DNA from: NORP294 sp047627915
GTDB lineage: Bacteria; Bacteroidota; Bacteroidia; Flavobacteriales_E; Vicingaceae
Length of the DNA: 64,000 nt
Assembly (NCBI GenBank): GCA_047627915.1
Contig: JBLHTZ010000004.1
Coordinates: 1-64,000, forward strand
Reading direction: 5' to 3'
The notes beneath the pieces are model-generated. The model was not told the origin of the DNA, ran no database searches, and was given only the letters and a program-made list of their open reading frames with translations. Shown one piece after another: positions 45,269 through 54,769 of this stretch (positions are counted from its first letter, which is position 1; each line of letters opens with the position of its first letter). The position numbers were made by a program, and so were the translations under genes.

Positions 45269-46576
45269 TTAATACTTTAAGAACCTTTTGATTGAAGCAA
45301 TATTAAATGGGCTTAAAATTAGACTTAAATGGTTGTGATTGTCTTTTAAGACTAAAATCAAAAAGGTTGAGACAAAGTTAGAAATAATAGATGCTAGAAC
45401 AGCCCCATTTAGCCCAAGAATTGGAATTAGCCATAAGTTAATCACCACATTTAAGCTTAAGCCGATCAAACTTTTTATTAGCACAAATCTCTTTCTATTA
45501 GTGATTATCAGATAATTACCTGTTCCCATTCCCAAAAGAACTGAATAAAACCCAAGTCCAATTAACTGCAAAACCTCCCCGGATCCTTGGTAAGCTTCCC
45601 CGTAGAGCAAATCCATTACAAGTGGAGCTGTAAACCAAACACAAATACTAAATGCTATAGCTAAATAAGTCAATATTGAATACAGCTGCTTCATGCTAGC
45701 CCTAAACTCTATCTCATCAGATTTAAACTTTTCTGTAATTACAGGTAAAAATGAGGAAATCAGTACGGCTGGAATAAAAATAAACAGCTCATAAATACGA
45801 ATAGACACGGAATATATACCATTTTCTCGCTCACCAAGTATTTCGGTAATCATTACTTGATCAATTTTGTAGTAAATGATAATTACAAATGCACTTATAG
45901 AAAACACAACAGAATCTTTTAATAAATCTCTCGCCAATTTAAAATCAACTTTAGAGAGCTTTAACTTCAGTGCTGAGCCCCTAAAAGAAATATATAACCC
46001 CACTGCTCCCATGGCAAAGTCAATGGTTGATGAAGCAATGAACCAAATTAACGGAGCCTCTGTATGAACTAAGTAGAATTTATACATTGACACTATTAAG
46101 AACGCAATCATCCTAGCAAAAACTGATTTTTTCTGCTCCAATCTTGATTGATAGTAATAATCAATAGCATCAAAGGATTGAAATAAATATCCTGTAGTTA
46201 AGATCAGTATGAAAGGAACAAGTGGGCTATCAAACCCTTTGTAAATCCCAATAAACAAAACGGAAAGTACAATTCCAACTGTAGCTCCAATGAATTTTAA
46301 AACGATTGTGGTATTTAGAAGTTGCTCTGCTTTTCCCTTATGAGTAATAAACTCTCTCGGTGTGACATACTCTAAGCCTAATGTGGGAAAAATTATAAAA
46401 AAAGTAAATATCGCTATGCAATAACTCCAAACTCCCATTCTTTCAGGGCCTAAATACCTGGCGACCAAAACACCTATAAAAAGTCCAACTAATAACCTAA
46501 CAATCTTATCGATGAACAACCAAAGAGAGTTTCCAAGTAGTTTCCTTCCAACTTTATCTATTAACCGGTTAATCAT
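45269..46576 (-). CDS. Oligosaccharide flippase (Wzx family)
   Basis: The 435-residue protein has about twelve membrane helices and the family's N-terminal GNSLWLFIDKIVRLLVGLFIG and VARYLGPERMGVWSYC motifs; the polysaccharide-synthesis pattern GERENGIYSVSIRIYELF near residue 250 is also present. It should flip lipid-linked repeat units across the inner membrane before polymerisation. It heads the second polysaccharide locus on the minus strand, with the promoter probably in the 127 bp before it, though I cannot point to a clear one. Confidence 0.93.
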   Translation of the reverse strand: MINRLIDKVGRKLLGNSLWLFIDKIVRLLVGLFIGVLVARYLGPERMGVWSYCIAIFTFFIIFPTLGLEYVTPREFITHKGKAEQLLNTTIVLKFIGATVGIVLSVLFIGIYKGFDSPLVPFILILTTGYLFQSFDAIDYYYQSRLEQKKSVFARMIAFLIVSMYKFYLVHTEAPLIWFIASSTIDFAMGAVGLYISFRGSALKLKLSKVDFKLARDLLKDSVVFSISAFVIIIYYKIDQVMITEILGERENGIYSVSIRIYELFIFIPAVLISSFLPVITEKFKSDEIEFRASMKQLYSILTYLAIAFSICVWFTAPLVMDLLYGEAYQGSGEVLQLIGLGFYSVLLGMGTGNYLIITNRKRFVLIKSLIGLSLNVVINLWLIPILGLNGAVLASIISNFVSTFLILVLKDNHNHLSLILSPFNIASIKRFLKY

Positions 46577-46703
46577 TAAATGCCATGTACTTTTATTGGA
46601 AAGCTAAACTACTGCAATTTTAATTATTCAACACCTGAGTAGTCTCAGAATTAAATTTGTTTTTAAAAACACACTTTTGCACGGTATTTGAATACCAACA
46701 CTT

Positions 46704-48098
46704 ATGAAATATTTTCAATTCCTACTTTTTTTATTATTCCCTGCAGTTGGGTTTTCACAAATTCAACTTAGTCAAACTATTTTCGACTTAGGCGAAATTT
46801 CCTTGTTGAATTCTGACATTGTTGATTTTGACGTAAAGAATATCTCTTCAGAAAGTGTTTTCTTGCTGAGAATTGAAGGGAAACAAAATATTGGCTCTCA
46901 ATATACCTCTAAAAGCTTTAACGCAGGAGCAACAGAAGGAATTAGAATTAAACTAAACCCTGACAAAAAAGGTAAAGTTGAACGAAAAGTAAGGCTATAT
47001 TTCAGCAACAACTCCTCGCCAATTGAAATTACTGTTAAAGCAATAGTAAAGGACTTACCAAAGAATAATAGAACTGCCTGCCCTCAATTTGGAAGCGCCC
47101 TGAAACCACCCACAGGTAAAACTCAACCAGTTGCTAAAATTCAAAAGTTTGAACTACTTCTCTACAATAATGAAAGTATGGACAAGCTTGCTTTGCTAAA
47201 TGAAACAAAGAAAGTTCAAGAGGTAGAAGAAGAAACAGTTTCGTTTATCCCAGAAGAGCAGAATACTACCGAAACCAAAAACAGTACAAAAACAGCAAGA
47301 CAACAGCGCCCGGTTAGGGAAAACACAAGAAAGAACCCACAAGATCGAAGAAACGCCCCTTCGTTACGAGATATCTTATTTGGTAAAACTGAAGATTCAA
47401 CAAGCGCAGAAGTGCAGAAAGATGCACAGGATCTTGTGGAAGATGTTCCTCAGGTAGTTCAAGAAACTGTTACAGCTGATGAGGAAGAAGATATTCAAGA
47501 AGCTGAACAAGAACTAGCAACTCAAAACAACTTACTAGACCAATCGTACAAACCGAATAACATTGTTTTTTTAATTGATGCTTCCACCTCCATGCGAGAA
47601 GAGCAAAAAATGGACATCTTAAAAAAAGCCATGGTTGAGCTTCTGGAGCCTCTTAGAGATATTGATTACATCACAATTGTAACCTATTCAGGAGAGGCGA
47701 AAGTTGTATTGCCCACTTCGAAAGGGAATTTAAAAGAAGAGATTGCTAAGCAAATTGAAGACTTAGAAGCAGATGGCAGCACGAATGCTGTCAAAGGAAT
47801 AAAAAAGGCGATTCAAGTTGGTAAGGATAATTTTTTGGAAGACGGAAACAATCAAATATTCTTAGCCTCAGATGGAGCATTTAACATTGGAGAAAATAAT
47901 ATGAGTCTGCGCAAAAAAATTAAAAAAACGGCAAACGATGGGCTAACCATAACCGTGTTAGGAATTAAAAACGACAATTGGACGAATAAATCTTTGAAAG
48001 AAATTGCTACATTGGGCGATGGGGACCTTATAAAAATTAAGTCCATGCGAGATGCGACTAAGGTGGTGCAGAGTATGAAGAGAAAAGCCTTGCGTTAA
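46704..48098 (+). CDS. Secreted VWA-domain protein with an N-terminal ASH/DUF1573-like domain
   Basis: A signal peptide (FLLFLLFPAVGFSQ) precedes a DUF1573/HYDIN-like immunoglobulin-fold domain (about residues 20-120: TIFDLGEISLL, FDVKNISSESVFLLRI). A long low-complexity Glu/Gln-rich linker (about 150-280) leads to a C-terminal VWA domain with a MIDAS site: DASTSMREEQ near residue 291, then DGSTN and SDGAF. It should bind divalent metal and a protein partner on the envelope. No known substrate. It is divergent from wzx and convergent with a small minus-strand ORF. Confidence 0.85.
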   Translation: MKYFQFLLFLLFPAVGFSQIQLSQTIFDLGEISLLNSDIVDFDVKNISSESVFLLRIEGKQNIGSQYTSKSFNAGATEGIRIKLNPDKKGKVERKVRLYFSNNSSPIEITVKAIVKDLPKNNRTACPQFGSALKPPTGKTQPVAKIQKFELLLYNNESMDKLALLNETKKVQEVEEETVSFIPEEQNTTETKNSTKTARQQRPVRENTRKNPQDRRNAPSLRDILFGKTEDSTSAEVQKDAQDLVEDVPQVVQETVTADEEEDIQEAEQELATQNNLLDQSYKPNNIVFLIDASTSMREEQKMDILKKAMVELLEPLRDIDYITIVTYSGEAKVVLPTSKGNLKEEIAKQIEDLEADGSTNAVKGIKKAIQVGKDNFLEDGNNQIFLASDGAFNIGENNMSLRKKIKKTANDGLTITVLGIKNDNWTNKSLKEIATLGDGDLIKIKSMRDATKVVQSMKRKALR

Positions 48099-48271
48099 TT
48101 CAGCGTCTCTAGCAATGCAGGAGCTTCAATAGGGCTAGCTTTAGCCTCTAGCTTATGGTCGTCTAGCGTTCTAGCTTCCGTATAGTTTTGAATATAAATG
48201 CTCAAAAGTGAAGTTGCTAGGGCTAAGCTAAAAGAAATAATTGTACGCTTTTTGGGGTGTTGCTTATTCAT
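48095..48271 (-). CDS. Small single-helix protein, doubtful gene
   Basis: The start at 48271 gives 58 residues with one hydrophobic helix (IISFSLALATSLLSIYIQ), then a polar tail with EARTLDDHKLEAKASPIEA. The longer reading up to 48319 adds residues without support. It overlaps the stop of the VWA gene by 4 bp and is divergent from dxr. I do not recognise it, and it may not be a gene. Its helix with a polar tail looks like a small membrane-tethered protein. Confidence 0.4.
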   Translation of the reverse strand: MNKQHPKKRTIISFSLALATSLLSIYIQNYTEARTLDDHKLEAKASPIEAPALLETLN

Positions 48272-48340
48272 TTTCAGTTTTATGCACTTATGAAGATACA
48301 AATATCCGCTTTTGTCCAATAGTTAACGTTATATCTGCGT

Positions 48341-48348
48341 TACTTTTG
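48341..48348 (+). promoter_or_regulatory. Putative -7 promoter element for dxr
   Basis: TACTTTTG matches TAnnTTTG and lies 20 bp before the dxr ATG. The nearest TTG upstream is 26 bp away, so the -33 part is weak. Confidence 0.4.
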
Positions 48349-48367
48349 CACAAAAGCCTCTTTAAAA

Positions 48368-49531
48368 ATGAACAATACTTCAACAAAAAAGAAAATAGCA
48401 CTGCTTGGATCAACTGGATCTATTGGCACACAAGCACTTGATGTCATTAGACAGAATCCAGACAAATTTGAAGTTGAGGTATTAACTGCCTACTCTAACG
48501 ACGTGCTACTTCTTAAACAAGCGCTTGAATTCAAACCAAATACAGTAGTCATAGTAGATGAGTCTAAATATGATTCTCTTTCTGAGCGTTTGTGGAAGGA
48601 GGGAATCAAAACTTATTGCGGCGAAAAATCATTGGAAGATGTGGTACAAATGGACGAGGTGGACCTCGTGCTTACTGCATTAGTTGGCTACTCTGGATTA
48701 AAACCAACCATTGCTGCCATAAAAGCGAAAAAGGCAATAGCTTTAGCAAATAAAGAAACATTGGTTGTTGCAGGTGACCTAATAACCAATTTAGCCAATC
48801 AATATCAAATTCCCCTGTTGCCTGTAGACTCTGAGCATTCAGCTATTTTTCAGTGTTTAGCCGGAGAATTTCATAACAAAATCGAAAAAATATATTTAAC
48901 TGCGTCTGGCGGTCCTTTTAGAGGGTGGTCAGCAGAAAAGTTAGCCACCGTTACTAAGGCACAAGCTTTAAAACACCCCAACTGGGAAATGGGCGCTAAA
49001 ATCACCATCGACTCTGCTACGTTAATGAACAAAGGCTTAGAAGTAATTGAAGCAAAATGGTTGTTCGATTTACAAAGCCACCAAATTGATACTGTCGTTC
49101 ACCCACAATCCATTATTCATTCTGTTGTTCAATTCGAAGATGGAAGTATGAAAGCACAAATGGGATTACCAGACATGAAGTTGCCTATTCAATATGCATT
49201 GGCATACCCGCAAAGAATTCGTTCAGATTTCCCTCGTTTTAATTTTATGGATTACCCAGAACTTACGTTCGAAAAGGCGAACCAAAAAACATTTAAAAAT
49301 TTAGCGCTTGCCTACCAAGCATTAGAGCTAGGGGGAACAGCCGCTTGCGCATTAAACGCTGCGAATGAAATCACAAACGCAGCATTTTTACAAGATAAAA
49401 TCAAGTTTTTAGACATCGCAAACATTAACGAACAAGTGATGCACAAGGCTACTTTTGTAAAAAATCCGAGTATTGATGATTATGTGAGTTGCAATTCTGA
49501 AGCTCGGAGGTTGGCTACTGAATTATTATAG
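48368..49531 (+). CDS. dxr: 1-deoxy-D-xylulose-5-phosphate reductoisomerase
   Basis: Dxr makes 2-C-methyl-D-erythritol 4-phosphate, the committed step of the MEP isoprenoid pathway, using NADPH and a divalent metal. The NADPH motif GSTGSIGTQALDVI stands near residue 13. The substrate/metal region LLPVDSEHSAIFQCL near 150 (with the metal-binding Asp and Glu), TASGGPFRGW near 180 and NKGLEVIEAKWLF near 220 are intact. It is monocistronic, with a likely promoter close upstream and rseP following on the same strand. The 387-residue length is normal. Confidence 0.95.
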   Translation: MNNTSTKKKIALLGSTGSIGTQALDVIRQNPDKFEVEVLTAYSNDVLLLKQALEFKPNTVVIVDESKYDSLSERLWKEGIKTYCGEKSLEDVVQMDEVDLVLTALVGYSGLKPTIAAIKAKKAIALANKETLVVAGDLITNLANQYQIPLLPVDSEHSAIFQCLAGEFHNKIEKIYLTASGGPFRGWSAEKLATVTKAQALKHPNWEMGAKITIDSATLMNKGLEVIEAKWLFDLQSHQIDTVVHPQSIIHSVVQFEDGSMKAQMGLPDMKLPIQYALAYPQRIRSDFPRFNFMDYPELTFEKANQKTFKNLALAYQALELGGTAACALNAANEITNAAFLQDKIKFLDIANINEQVMHKATFVKNPSIDDYVSCNSEARRLATELL

Positions 49532-49619
49532 GTTTAAACTTACTTCTCCATTTGTTGTTAATTATTCCAAATGATGAGTTTTAGCAAGTATCTGCGGTTT
49601 TCGTGCCTTTTATATTAAC

Positions 49620-49627
49620 TATCTTTG
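49620..49627 (+). promoter_or_regulatory. Putative -7 promoter element for rseP
   Basis: TATCTTTG matches TAnnTTTG, 18 bp before the rseP ATG. A T-rich stretch (TTTTCG) about 20 bp further up is a poor -33 element. Confidence 0.4.
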
Positions 49628-49644
49628 CCCCTTAATTTTTTTGA

Positions 49645-50964
49645 ATGGAAATTCTAATTCAAGCAAGTCAATTGCTCTTAAGTTTATCAATTCTAGTTGT
49701 TTTACATGAACTAGGCCATTTTATTCCTGCCAAACTCTTTAAAACTAGGGTTGAAAAATTCTATTTGTTTTTTGACCCATGGTTTTCACTTTTTAAAGTG
49801 AAAAAAGGGGAGACTGAATATGGAATTGGTTGGTTACCATTAGGCGGTTACGTTAAAATTGCCGGAATGATTGACGAGTCAATGGACAAAGAGCAAATGA
49901 AAAAGCCCGCTGAACCTTGGGAGTTTCGCTCAAAACCAGCATGGCAGCGTTTAATTATCATGCTTGGTGGGGTTACCGTTAATATTATCTTGGGAATTCT
50001 GATTTACATTATGGTCATGTTTACTTGGGGCAGAGAATACATGGCTCCCGAAAACATGACGTACGGTGTTTATGCCGACTCATCCGCACAGTCTTTTGGA
50101 TTTCAAAGCGGAGACAAAGTTCTGGCTGTGGGTGGCAAAGAGGTTAAAAAGTTCAGTGAAGTTCAAATTAACATTTTGTTAGAAGACGATAAAACGGTAA
50201 CAATTGACAGAAAAGGTCAAAAGCTAGACTTAGCAATGCCAATGGAAACCGTTTCTAAAATGCTTGAAAGTCAGCGACCATTTTTGCAAATTGCAGTTCA
50301 ACCAAAAATAAGTACTGTTGATAAAGGCTCTTTTGCAGAAAAGGGAGGAATGAAAGCAGGCGATATAATAACCGAAATTGATGGTGTAAAAATTGAGTAC
50401 TGGAGAGATGTAATCAAAGAAATCCAAAAAAATAAAACCCAAGAAATTAATTTAAGTGTTCTTAGAAATGGGTCAACTGAAGCTTTAAATATTCAGGTTT
50501 CTGAAAAAGGGACGATTGGAATTGGAGTTGAGTCACTAGACAAACAACTTGAATTCAGTATTGAAACCTACACTTTTGCACAATCTGTTCCTGAAGGATT
50601 TAGAGAAGCATATAACAAGTTTGACTCCTACTTGAAGCAAATGAAGTTAATGTTTACTCCAGAAACAGGCGCCTATAAATCTATGGGAGGTTTCATTACA
50701 ATTGGCAAAGCATTTTCTACAACTTGGGACTGGGAACGTTTTTGGAATTTTACTGCATTCCTTTCTATTATTTTAGCCATTATGAACATTTTACCTATTC
50801 CAGCTTTAGACGGTGGACATGTAATGTTTTTACTTTATGAAATAATAGTAGGCAAACCGGCTCCAGAGAAATTTATGGAATATGCTCAAATTGCCGGAAT
50901 TGTAATTCTTCTTTCCTTAATGTTATTTGCTAATGGCAATGACATCTTGAAGCTATTTAATTAA
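49645..50964 (+). CDS. rseP: RIP metalloprotease RseP (site-2 protease)
   Basis: The zinc motif HELGHF (about residues 21-26) lies in the first membrane helix, the second metal site in NILPIPALDGGH near 390, and two PDZ-like regions are found between ~120-290 (VYADSSAQSFGFQSGDKV, EKGGMKAGDIITEID). The enzyme cuts anti-sigma factors and signal peptide remnants within the inner membrane as part of envelope-stress signalling. At 439 residues it has normal length. It is in the same direction as dxr, but is probably transcribed on its own. Confidence 0.94.
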   Translation: MEILIQASQLLLSLSILVVLHELGHFIPAKLFKTRVEKFYLFFDPWFSLFKVKKGETEYGIGWLPLGGYVKIAGMIDESMDKEQMKKPAEPWEFRSKPAWQRLIIMLGGVTVNIILGILIYIMVMFTWGREYMAPENMTYGVYADSSAQSFGFQSGDKVLAVGGKEVKKFSEVQINILLEDDKTVTIDRKGQKLDLAMPMETVSKMLESQRPFLQIAVQPKISTVDKGSFAEKGGMKAGDIITEIDGVKIEYWRDVIKEIQKNKTQEINLSVLRNGSTEALNIQVSEKGTIGIGVESLDKQLEFSIETYTFAQSVPEGFREAYNKFDSYLKQMKLMFTPETGAYKSMGGFITIGKAFSTTWDWERFWNFTAFLSIILAIMNILPIPALDGGHVMFLLYEIIVGKPAPEKFMEYAQIAGIVILLSLMLFANGNDILKLFN

Positions 50965-51048
50965 TTGTTAACATCAATCTGTTTTAAAACTGACCCAAAA
51001 TAGCCTCAACAAGCACAATTGCAAGGTTATTTTTGAAGAAAAGAAATT

Positions 51049-51888
51049 ATGAAGAGTACAATTCTTTTCGTTGCGTTGCTAGTATGCGGAATTCTTCAAG
51101 CTCAGCATTCCACTTTGCGTTTTACTGACGAGGCCATCAACCTCAGCCAAAAATCTGTATTGGTTGTTCCATTTGAAAGTAAAATGTACCTCAGCGACAT
51201 TAATAAATCCTTAGCAGAAAATAACAATCTTAACTCAAGTCAAATCATAAAAAGATTCACTGCTGCCATAGATCAAAGTATTTATTATGCTTTTGAACAG
51301 AAATGTAAGGTAAGTTCATTTTACGGTATTGAAGATACATCTGTAACACAAGACTTGAATTACATTTACGATAATTTGCAATTGGAATATGAGCTGGTAT
51401 CGGTAACAGAGGATCAAACAAAAGCTGAAAAACTCAAAGCTAAACTCAAAAAGAAAGAAGACAATAGTTACCAAAAAGGCCAGGTCAATAATGGAGAAAT
51501 CGTTACTACTAGAGACGTTCGAGAAAGGTACATGAAAACCATCATTACTGATCAACACATGCTCGATAGCATGCACTTTAAGTTTGACAATGATTATTTC
51601 CTCTTTGTTAACCAACTAGATATAAAGAACGATTACTCGGATATGATTGCTGTTCAACAAGGAATTTACAACCGCATTGTGCAGCTGCATTATACCCTAT
51701 ATAATAAAGATGGAAGCATTTTAACAACAGGTATTTCGAAAACAACTTTTTCAAACAACCAAAACGATATCAACAAAATTATAAGCGAAAATTTTCCGAT
51801 TTTAGCTTACCAAATTTTTGAAGATTTATTTCCACCCGAAGAAGAAAATACAGGTCCTAAAGTAAACGTGAAGAAACCATGGAAGTAA
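51049..51888 (+). CDS. Secreted protein of unknown function upstream of the antiporter
   Basis: The 279-residue product has a signal peptide (ILFVALLVCGILQAQ) and then a mixed alpha/beta region with no recognised family. It begins with a SVLVVPFESKMYLSDIN strand, similar in style to Bacteroidota periplasmic DUF proteins, has a lysine-rich helix (LKAKLKKKED), and ends in a Pro/Lys-rich PKVNVKKPWK tail. It overlaps the antiporter gene by 10 bp, so the two are probably co-translated. Function is unknown; an envelope role is inferred from the signal and the neighbour. Confidence 0.8.
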   Translation: MKSTILFVALLVCGILQAQHSTLRFTDEAINLSQKSVLVVPFESKMYLSDINKSLAENNNLNSSQIIKRFTAAIDQSIYYAFEQKCKVSSFYGIEDTSVTQDLNYIYDNLQLEYELVSVTEDQTKAEKLKAKLKKKEDNSYQKGQVNNGEIVTTRDVRERYMKTIITDQHMLDSMHFKFDNDYFLFVNQLDIKNDYSDMIAVQQGIYNRIVQLHYTLYNKDGSILTTGISKTTFSNNQNDINKIISENFPILAYQIFEDLFPPEEENTGPKVNVKKPWK

Positions 51889-53165
51889 TAAACCCTTACC
51901 TTGCAATAATTGGGATAAGTCTTATTATTATTCTTTCCTATTTTTTCAATATCATTTCTCAAAAAACAAATGTTCCTTCGGTTCTGATGCTAATCGTATT
52001 GGGTATACTCATAAAACAGGGCATGAACTTTATGGGCATATCGGCGGGCAAACAATTATTTAGTTTGCTAGAGTTACTTGGTATCGTTGGCCTAATCATG
52101 ATTGTACTTGAAGCAGCCTTAGATCTTCATTTGACAAAAGAGAAATGGCCGATTATATGGAAATCATTCAGTGTAGCCCTAATTTCTTTAATACTTTCAA
52201 CAGCAGCCATAGCATACATTATAAACTATTTTATAATTGACGATTTCTTCACTTGTATTATCTACGCAGTGCCACTTTCTATTATGAGTAGTGCAATTAT
52301 TATTCCATCTGTTGGTGGTTTGGGAGAAGAAAAAAAGGAATTTATGGTATATGAAGGTACGTTCTCCGACATATTGGGCATCATGGTTTTTTACTTCCTT
52401 ATCGGCAATGCAGGAGCAGAAAATGCCCAAGTTGTTGTTTGGGACGTCGTAAGTAACATCTCAATCACAATAATTCTGAGCACCCTAATTAGCTACGGAT
52501 TAGTTCTTATTTTCCAAAAGATGAACTCGCAAGTAAAACTATTTCTGCTAATTGCAGTTTTACTAATTCTATATTCTGTTGGTAAGTTGTTTCACCTTTC
52601 TTCTTTACTAATCATCTTAATTTTTGGATTAGTATTAAATAATAACAAGTTGTTTTTCAAAGGTTTTCTGCGAAAATGGTTGCAACCGAAAAAAGTAAAA
52701 AATATCCTTCACGATTTCCACCTTGTAACTATGGAAACCGCATTTGTTGTTCGAACGTTTTTCTTTGTGCTTTTCGGCATTACAATTACGCTTGCATCTT
52801 TGCTTAACTTAGAAGTTGCATTGATAAGTTTAGCGATTTTAGCGGCCCTTTATGTGGTTAGAATTTTTGCTATTAAGTTGTTCGTTCAAAAGGACATTAA
52901 CCCTCAAATTTGGCTAGCACCTCGAGGATTAATTACAATTTTATTGTTCTTTGCCATTCCTGCGGAATACCAAACAGAAGCTTTTGATTCAGGTATACTT
53001 CTATACACCATCATTATCTCATGCGTTATAATGGCCGCTTCTTTAGTTGCAACGGGAAAGAAAGTAATTCCTGTAGAGGACATGACCTTTATTTATGGTC
53101 CAACTCCAAAGAATATGGACGAAGACGAAACTCTCGAGGTTGATGTTCCTAAAATGGAAGATTAA
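51879..53165 (+). CDS. Cation:proton antiporter (CPA2/Na+/H+ exchanger family)
   Basis: The protein has about twelve membrane helices with the CPA family pattern: LEAALDLHLTK near residue 78, ILGIMVFYFLIG near 165, and the aspartate-bearing core. The ending (DEDETLEVDVPKMED) is acidic and cytoplasmic. It would exchange Na+ or K+ for protons across the inner membrane; the ion is not known. It is coupled to the upstream secreted protein gene by a 10-bp overlap, and its stop overlaps the convergent S41 protease gene by 4 bp. Confidence 0.9.
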   Translation: MEVINPYLAIIGISLIIILSYFFNIISQKTNVPSVLMLIVLGILIKQGMNFMGISAGKQLFSLLELLGIVGLIMIVLEAALDLHLTKEKWPIIWKSFSVALISLILSTAAIAYIINYFIIDDFFTCIIYAVPLSIMSSAIIIPSVGGLGEEKKEFMVYEGTFSDILGIMVFYFLIGNAGAENAQVVVWDVVSNISITIILSTLISYGLVLIFQKMNSQVKLFLLIAVLLILYSVGKLFHLSSLLIILIFGLVLNNNKLFFKGFLRKWLQPKKVKNILHDFHLVTMETAFVVRTFFFVLFGITITLASLLNLEVALISLAILAALYVVRIFAIKLFVQKDINPQIWLAPRGLITILLFFAIPAEYQTEAFDSGILLYTIIISCVIMAASLVATGKKVIPVEDMTFIYGPTPKNMDEDETLEVDVPKMED

Positions 53166-54769
53166 TTGCTCGATAATTTTTCGACAGCCTTCTTTACCAC
53201 ATTATCATCTTCATTAACCACTTGATAAAACACCTTTTCGCGATAAAGGTTACGAGCTATAGTGGCTTTAATTCTGCGTTTAATAATCTCTTCTGAAGTT
53301 TTTGCCCCTTGATTTTCATAAGGAACACCTTTACTTTCTGCAAACTCGTAAAACTCTTTCAGTAAACTATTCGTAATGATGAAATTTTTGGCAAAATTTG
53401 TTGCTGATATTTTTTTCGTTAACTCTTCTCGATTGGCGTCTACGTACTGAAAACCAAACTGAAAGAATACTCCTTGGTAATTTAATTTACCTAAATAGTA
53501 AGAACTGCCAACGGTATCAATTGGCACAAATACGTCCGGCATAATTCCTCCGCCACCATAAACAACCTTACCCCCTACTGTTACATATTTCAAAGAATCA
53601 GGAAAATCAATACTATCTAGACTATACAGCTCTCCGCTATTATACCTTTCGTATGCTTCGTTGTTGTAACTCTCTAAGCCATCTTCATACGATTTTTGTA
53701 TACTTCTCCCAGTAGGAGTATAGTAACGTGCTACCGTTAATCTAACCCCAGATCCATCTGGCCAATCCATTCCTTCTTGCACCAAACCTTTTCCAAAAGA
53801 TCGGCGACCAACTATTGTTCCTACATCGTTATCTTGCAGTGCCCCGGCTAAAATTTCACTTGCTGAGGCAGAGTTTTCGTTAATTAAAACAGCAACTTTT
53901 ACATCTTCTAATTCTCCCTTTGAAGTAGCAAAAAACTCTCTCTTTCTTCTAGCCTTACCTTCGGTATACACAATCAACTTCCCTTTTGGTAGAAATTCAT
54001 CACATAAATCTACAGCAACATTCAGAAACCCCCCAGTATTGTTTCTTAAATCTACAACTAGCTTTGTCATGCCCTGCGTTTCTAAAGATCTCACCGCTTT
54101 CATAAACTCAGTATGGGTATCTTTAGCAAATCGAAGCACCTTAACATAACCTATCGTTTCGTTAATCATGTATTCAGCTTCAACACTATATACCGGAATT
54201 TTGTCTCTGCGTATTAAGAAATCAATAGGATCAAAAGTGCCCTTTCTTTTAATCAGAACATTCACCGTAGTTCCTTTTGGACCTTTTAATAGCTTAACTA
54301 CTCTTGAATTATTAATTGTTTCTCCAGTAACATTTTCGCCATCTACCTCAACAATTCTATCCCCAGCCATAATGCCCAATTCTTCAGAAGGTCCTCCGGC
54401 TAACGCCTGCACAACAGTAATTGTATCTTCTTGTATTCGAAACTCAATACCAATGCCATCAAACTCCCCCTCTAAAGGATCGTTCATCGCCGCGTAATCT
54501 TGTTTTGGAATATAATATGAATGCGGATCTAAATTCTGAAGTATCTCACTAATCGTTTCTTCAACAATTTCTTGCGATCTAACAGTATCAACATAGTCGC
54601 TATTTATATAGCTGATGATTTGTTGCAACTTATCGTTTTGAGTAAACTCTTTGTTTAAGAATAAGGCAGCTTGATTCTGCCCTCCCATGTTTTTTCCTAA
54701 ATACACCCCAATTGCCAAAGCAATCGCAACAAAAATGGGCATCAGTATTAATAATCTGTTTGACTTCAT
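53162..54769 (-). CDS. C-terminal processing peptidase (S41 family, CtpA-like)
   Basis: An N-terminal membrane anchor (ILMPIFVAIALAIGVYLG) precedes a PDZ domain (DGIGIEFRIQED, ELGIMAGDRIVEVDG) and the S41 catalytic core: NENSASASEILAGAL near residue 300 with the nucleophilic serine, and RRSFGKGLVQEGM near 325 with the lysine of the Ser-Lys dyad. The family trims periplasmic proteins at their C-terminus. At 535 residues it is a usual length. It is followed directly by the dCMP deaminase gene. Confidence 0.93.
   Translation of the reverse strand: MKSNRLLILMPIFVAIALAIGVYLGKNMGGQNQAALFLNKEFTQNDKLQQIISYINSDYVDTVRSQEIVEETISEILQNLDPHSYYIPKQDYAAMNDPLEGEFDGIGIEFRIQEDTITVVQALAGGPSEELGIMAGDRIVEVDGENVTGETINNSRVVKLLKGPKGTTVNVLIKRKGTFDPIDFLIRRDKIPVYSVEAEYMINETIGYVKVLRFAKDTHTEFMKAVRSLETQGMTKLVVDLRNNTGGFLNVAVDLCDEFLPKGKLIVYTEGKARRKREFFATSKGELEDVKVAVLINENSASASEILAGALQDNDVGTIVGRRSFGKGLVQEGMDWPDGSGVRLTVARYYTPTGRSIQKSYEDGLESYNNEAYERYNSGELYSLDSIDFPDSLKYVTVGGKVVYGGGGIMPDVFVPIDTVGSSYYLGKLNYQGVFFQFGFQYVDANREELTKKISATNFAKNFIITNSLLKEFYEFAESKGVPYENQGAKTSEEIIKRRIKATIARNLYREKVFYQVVNEDDNVVKKAVEKLSSN

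Noticed and set aside
54168..54497. 109-residue plus-strand frame inside the S41 protease gene.
   Set aside because: It is the antisense shadow of the conserved PDZ region, with no promoter or family match.
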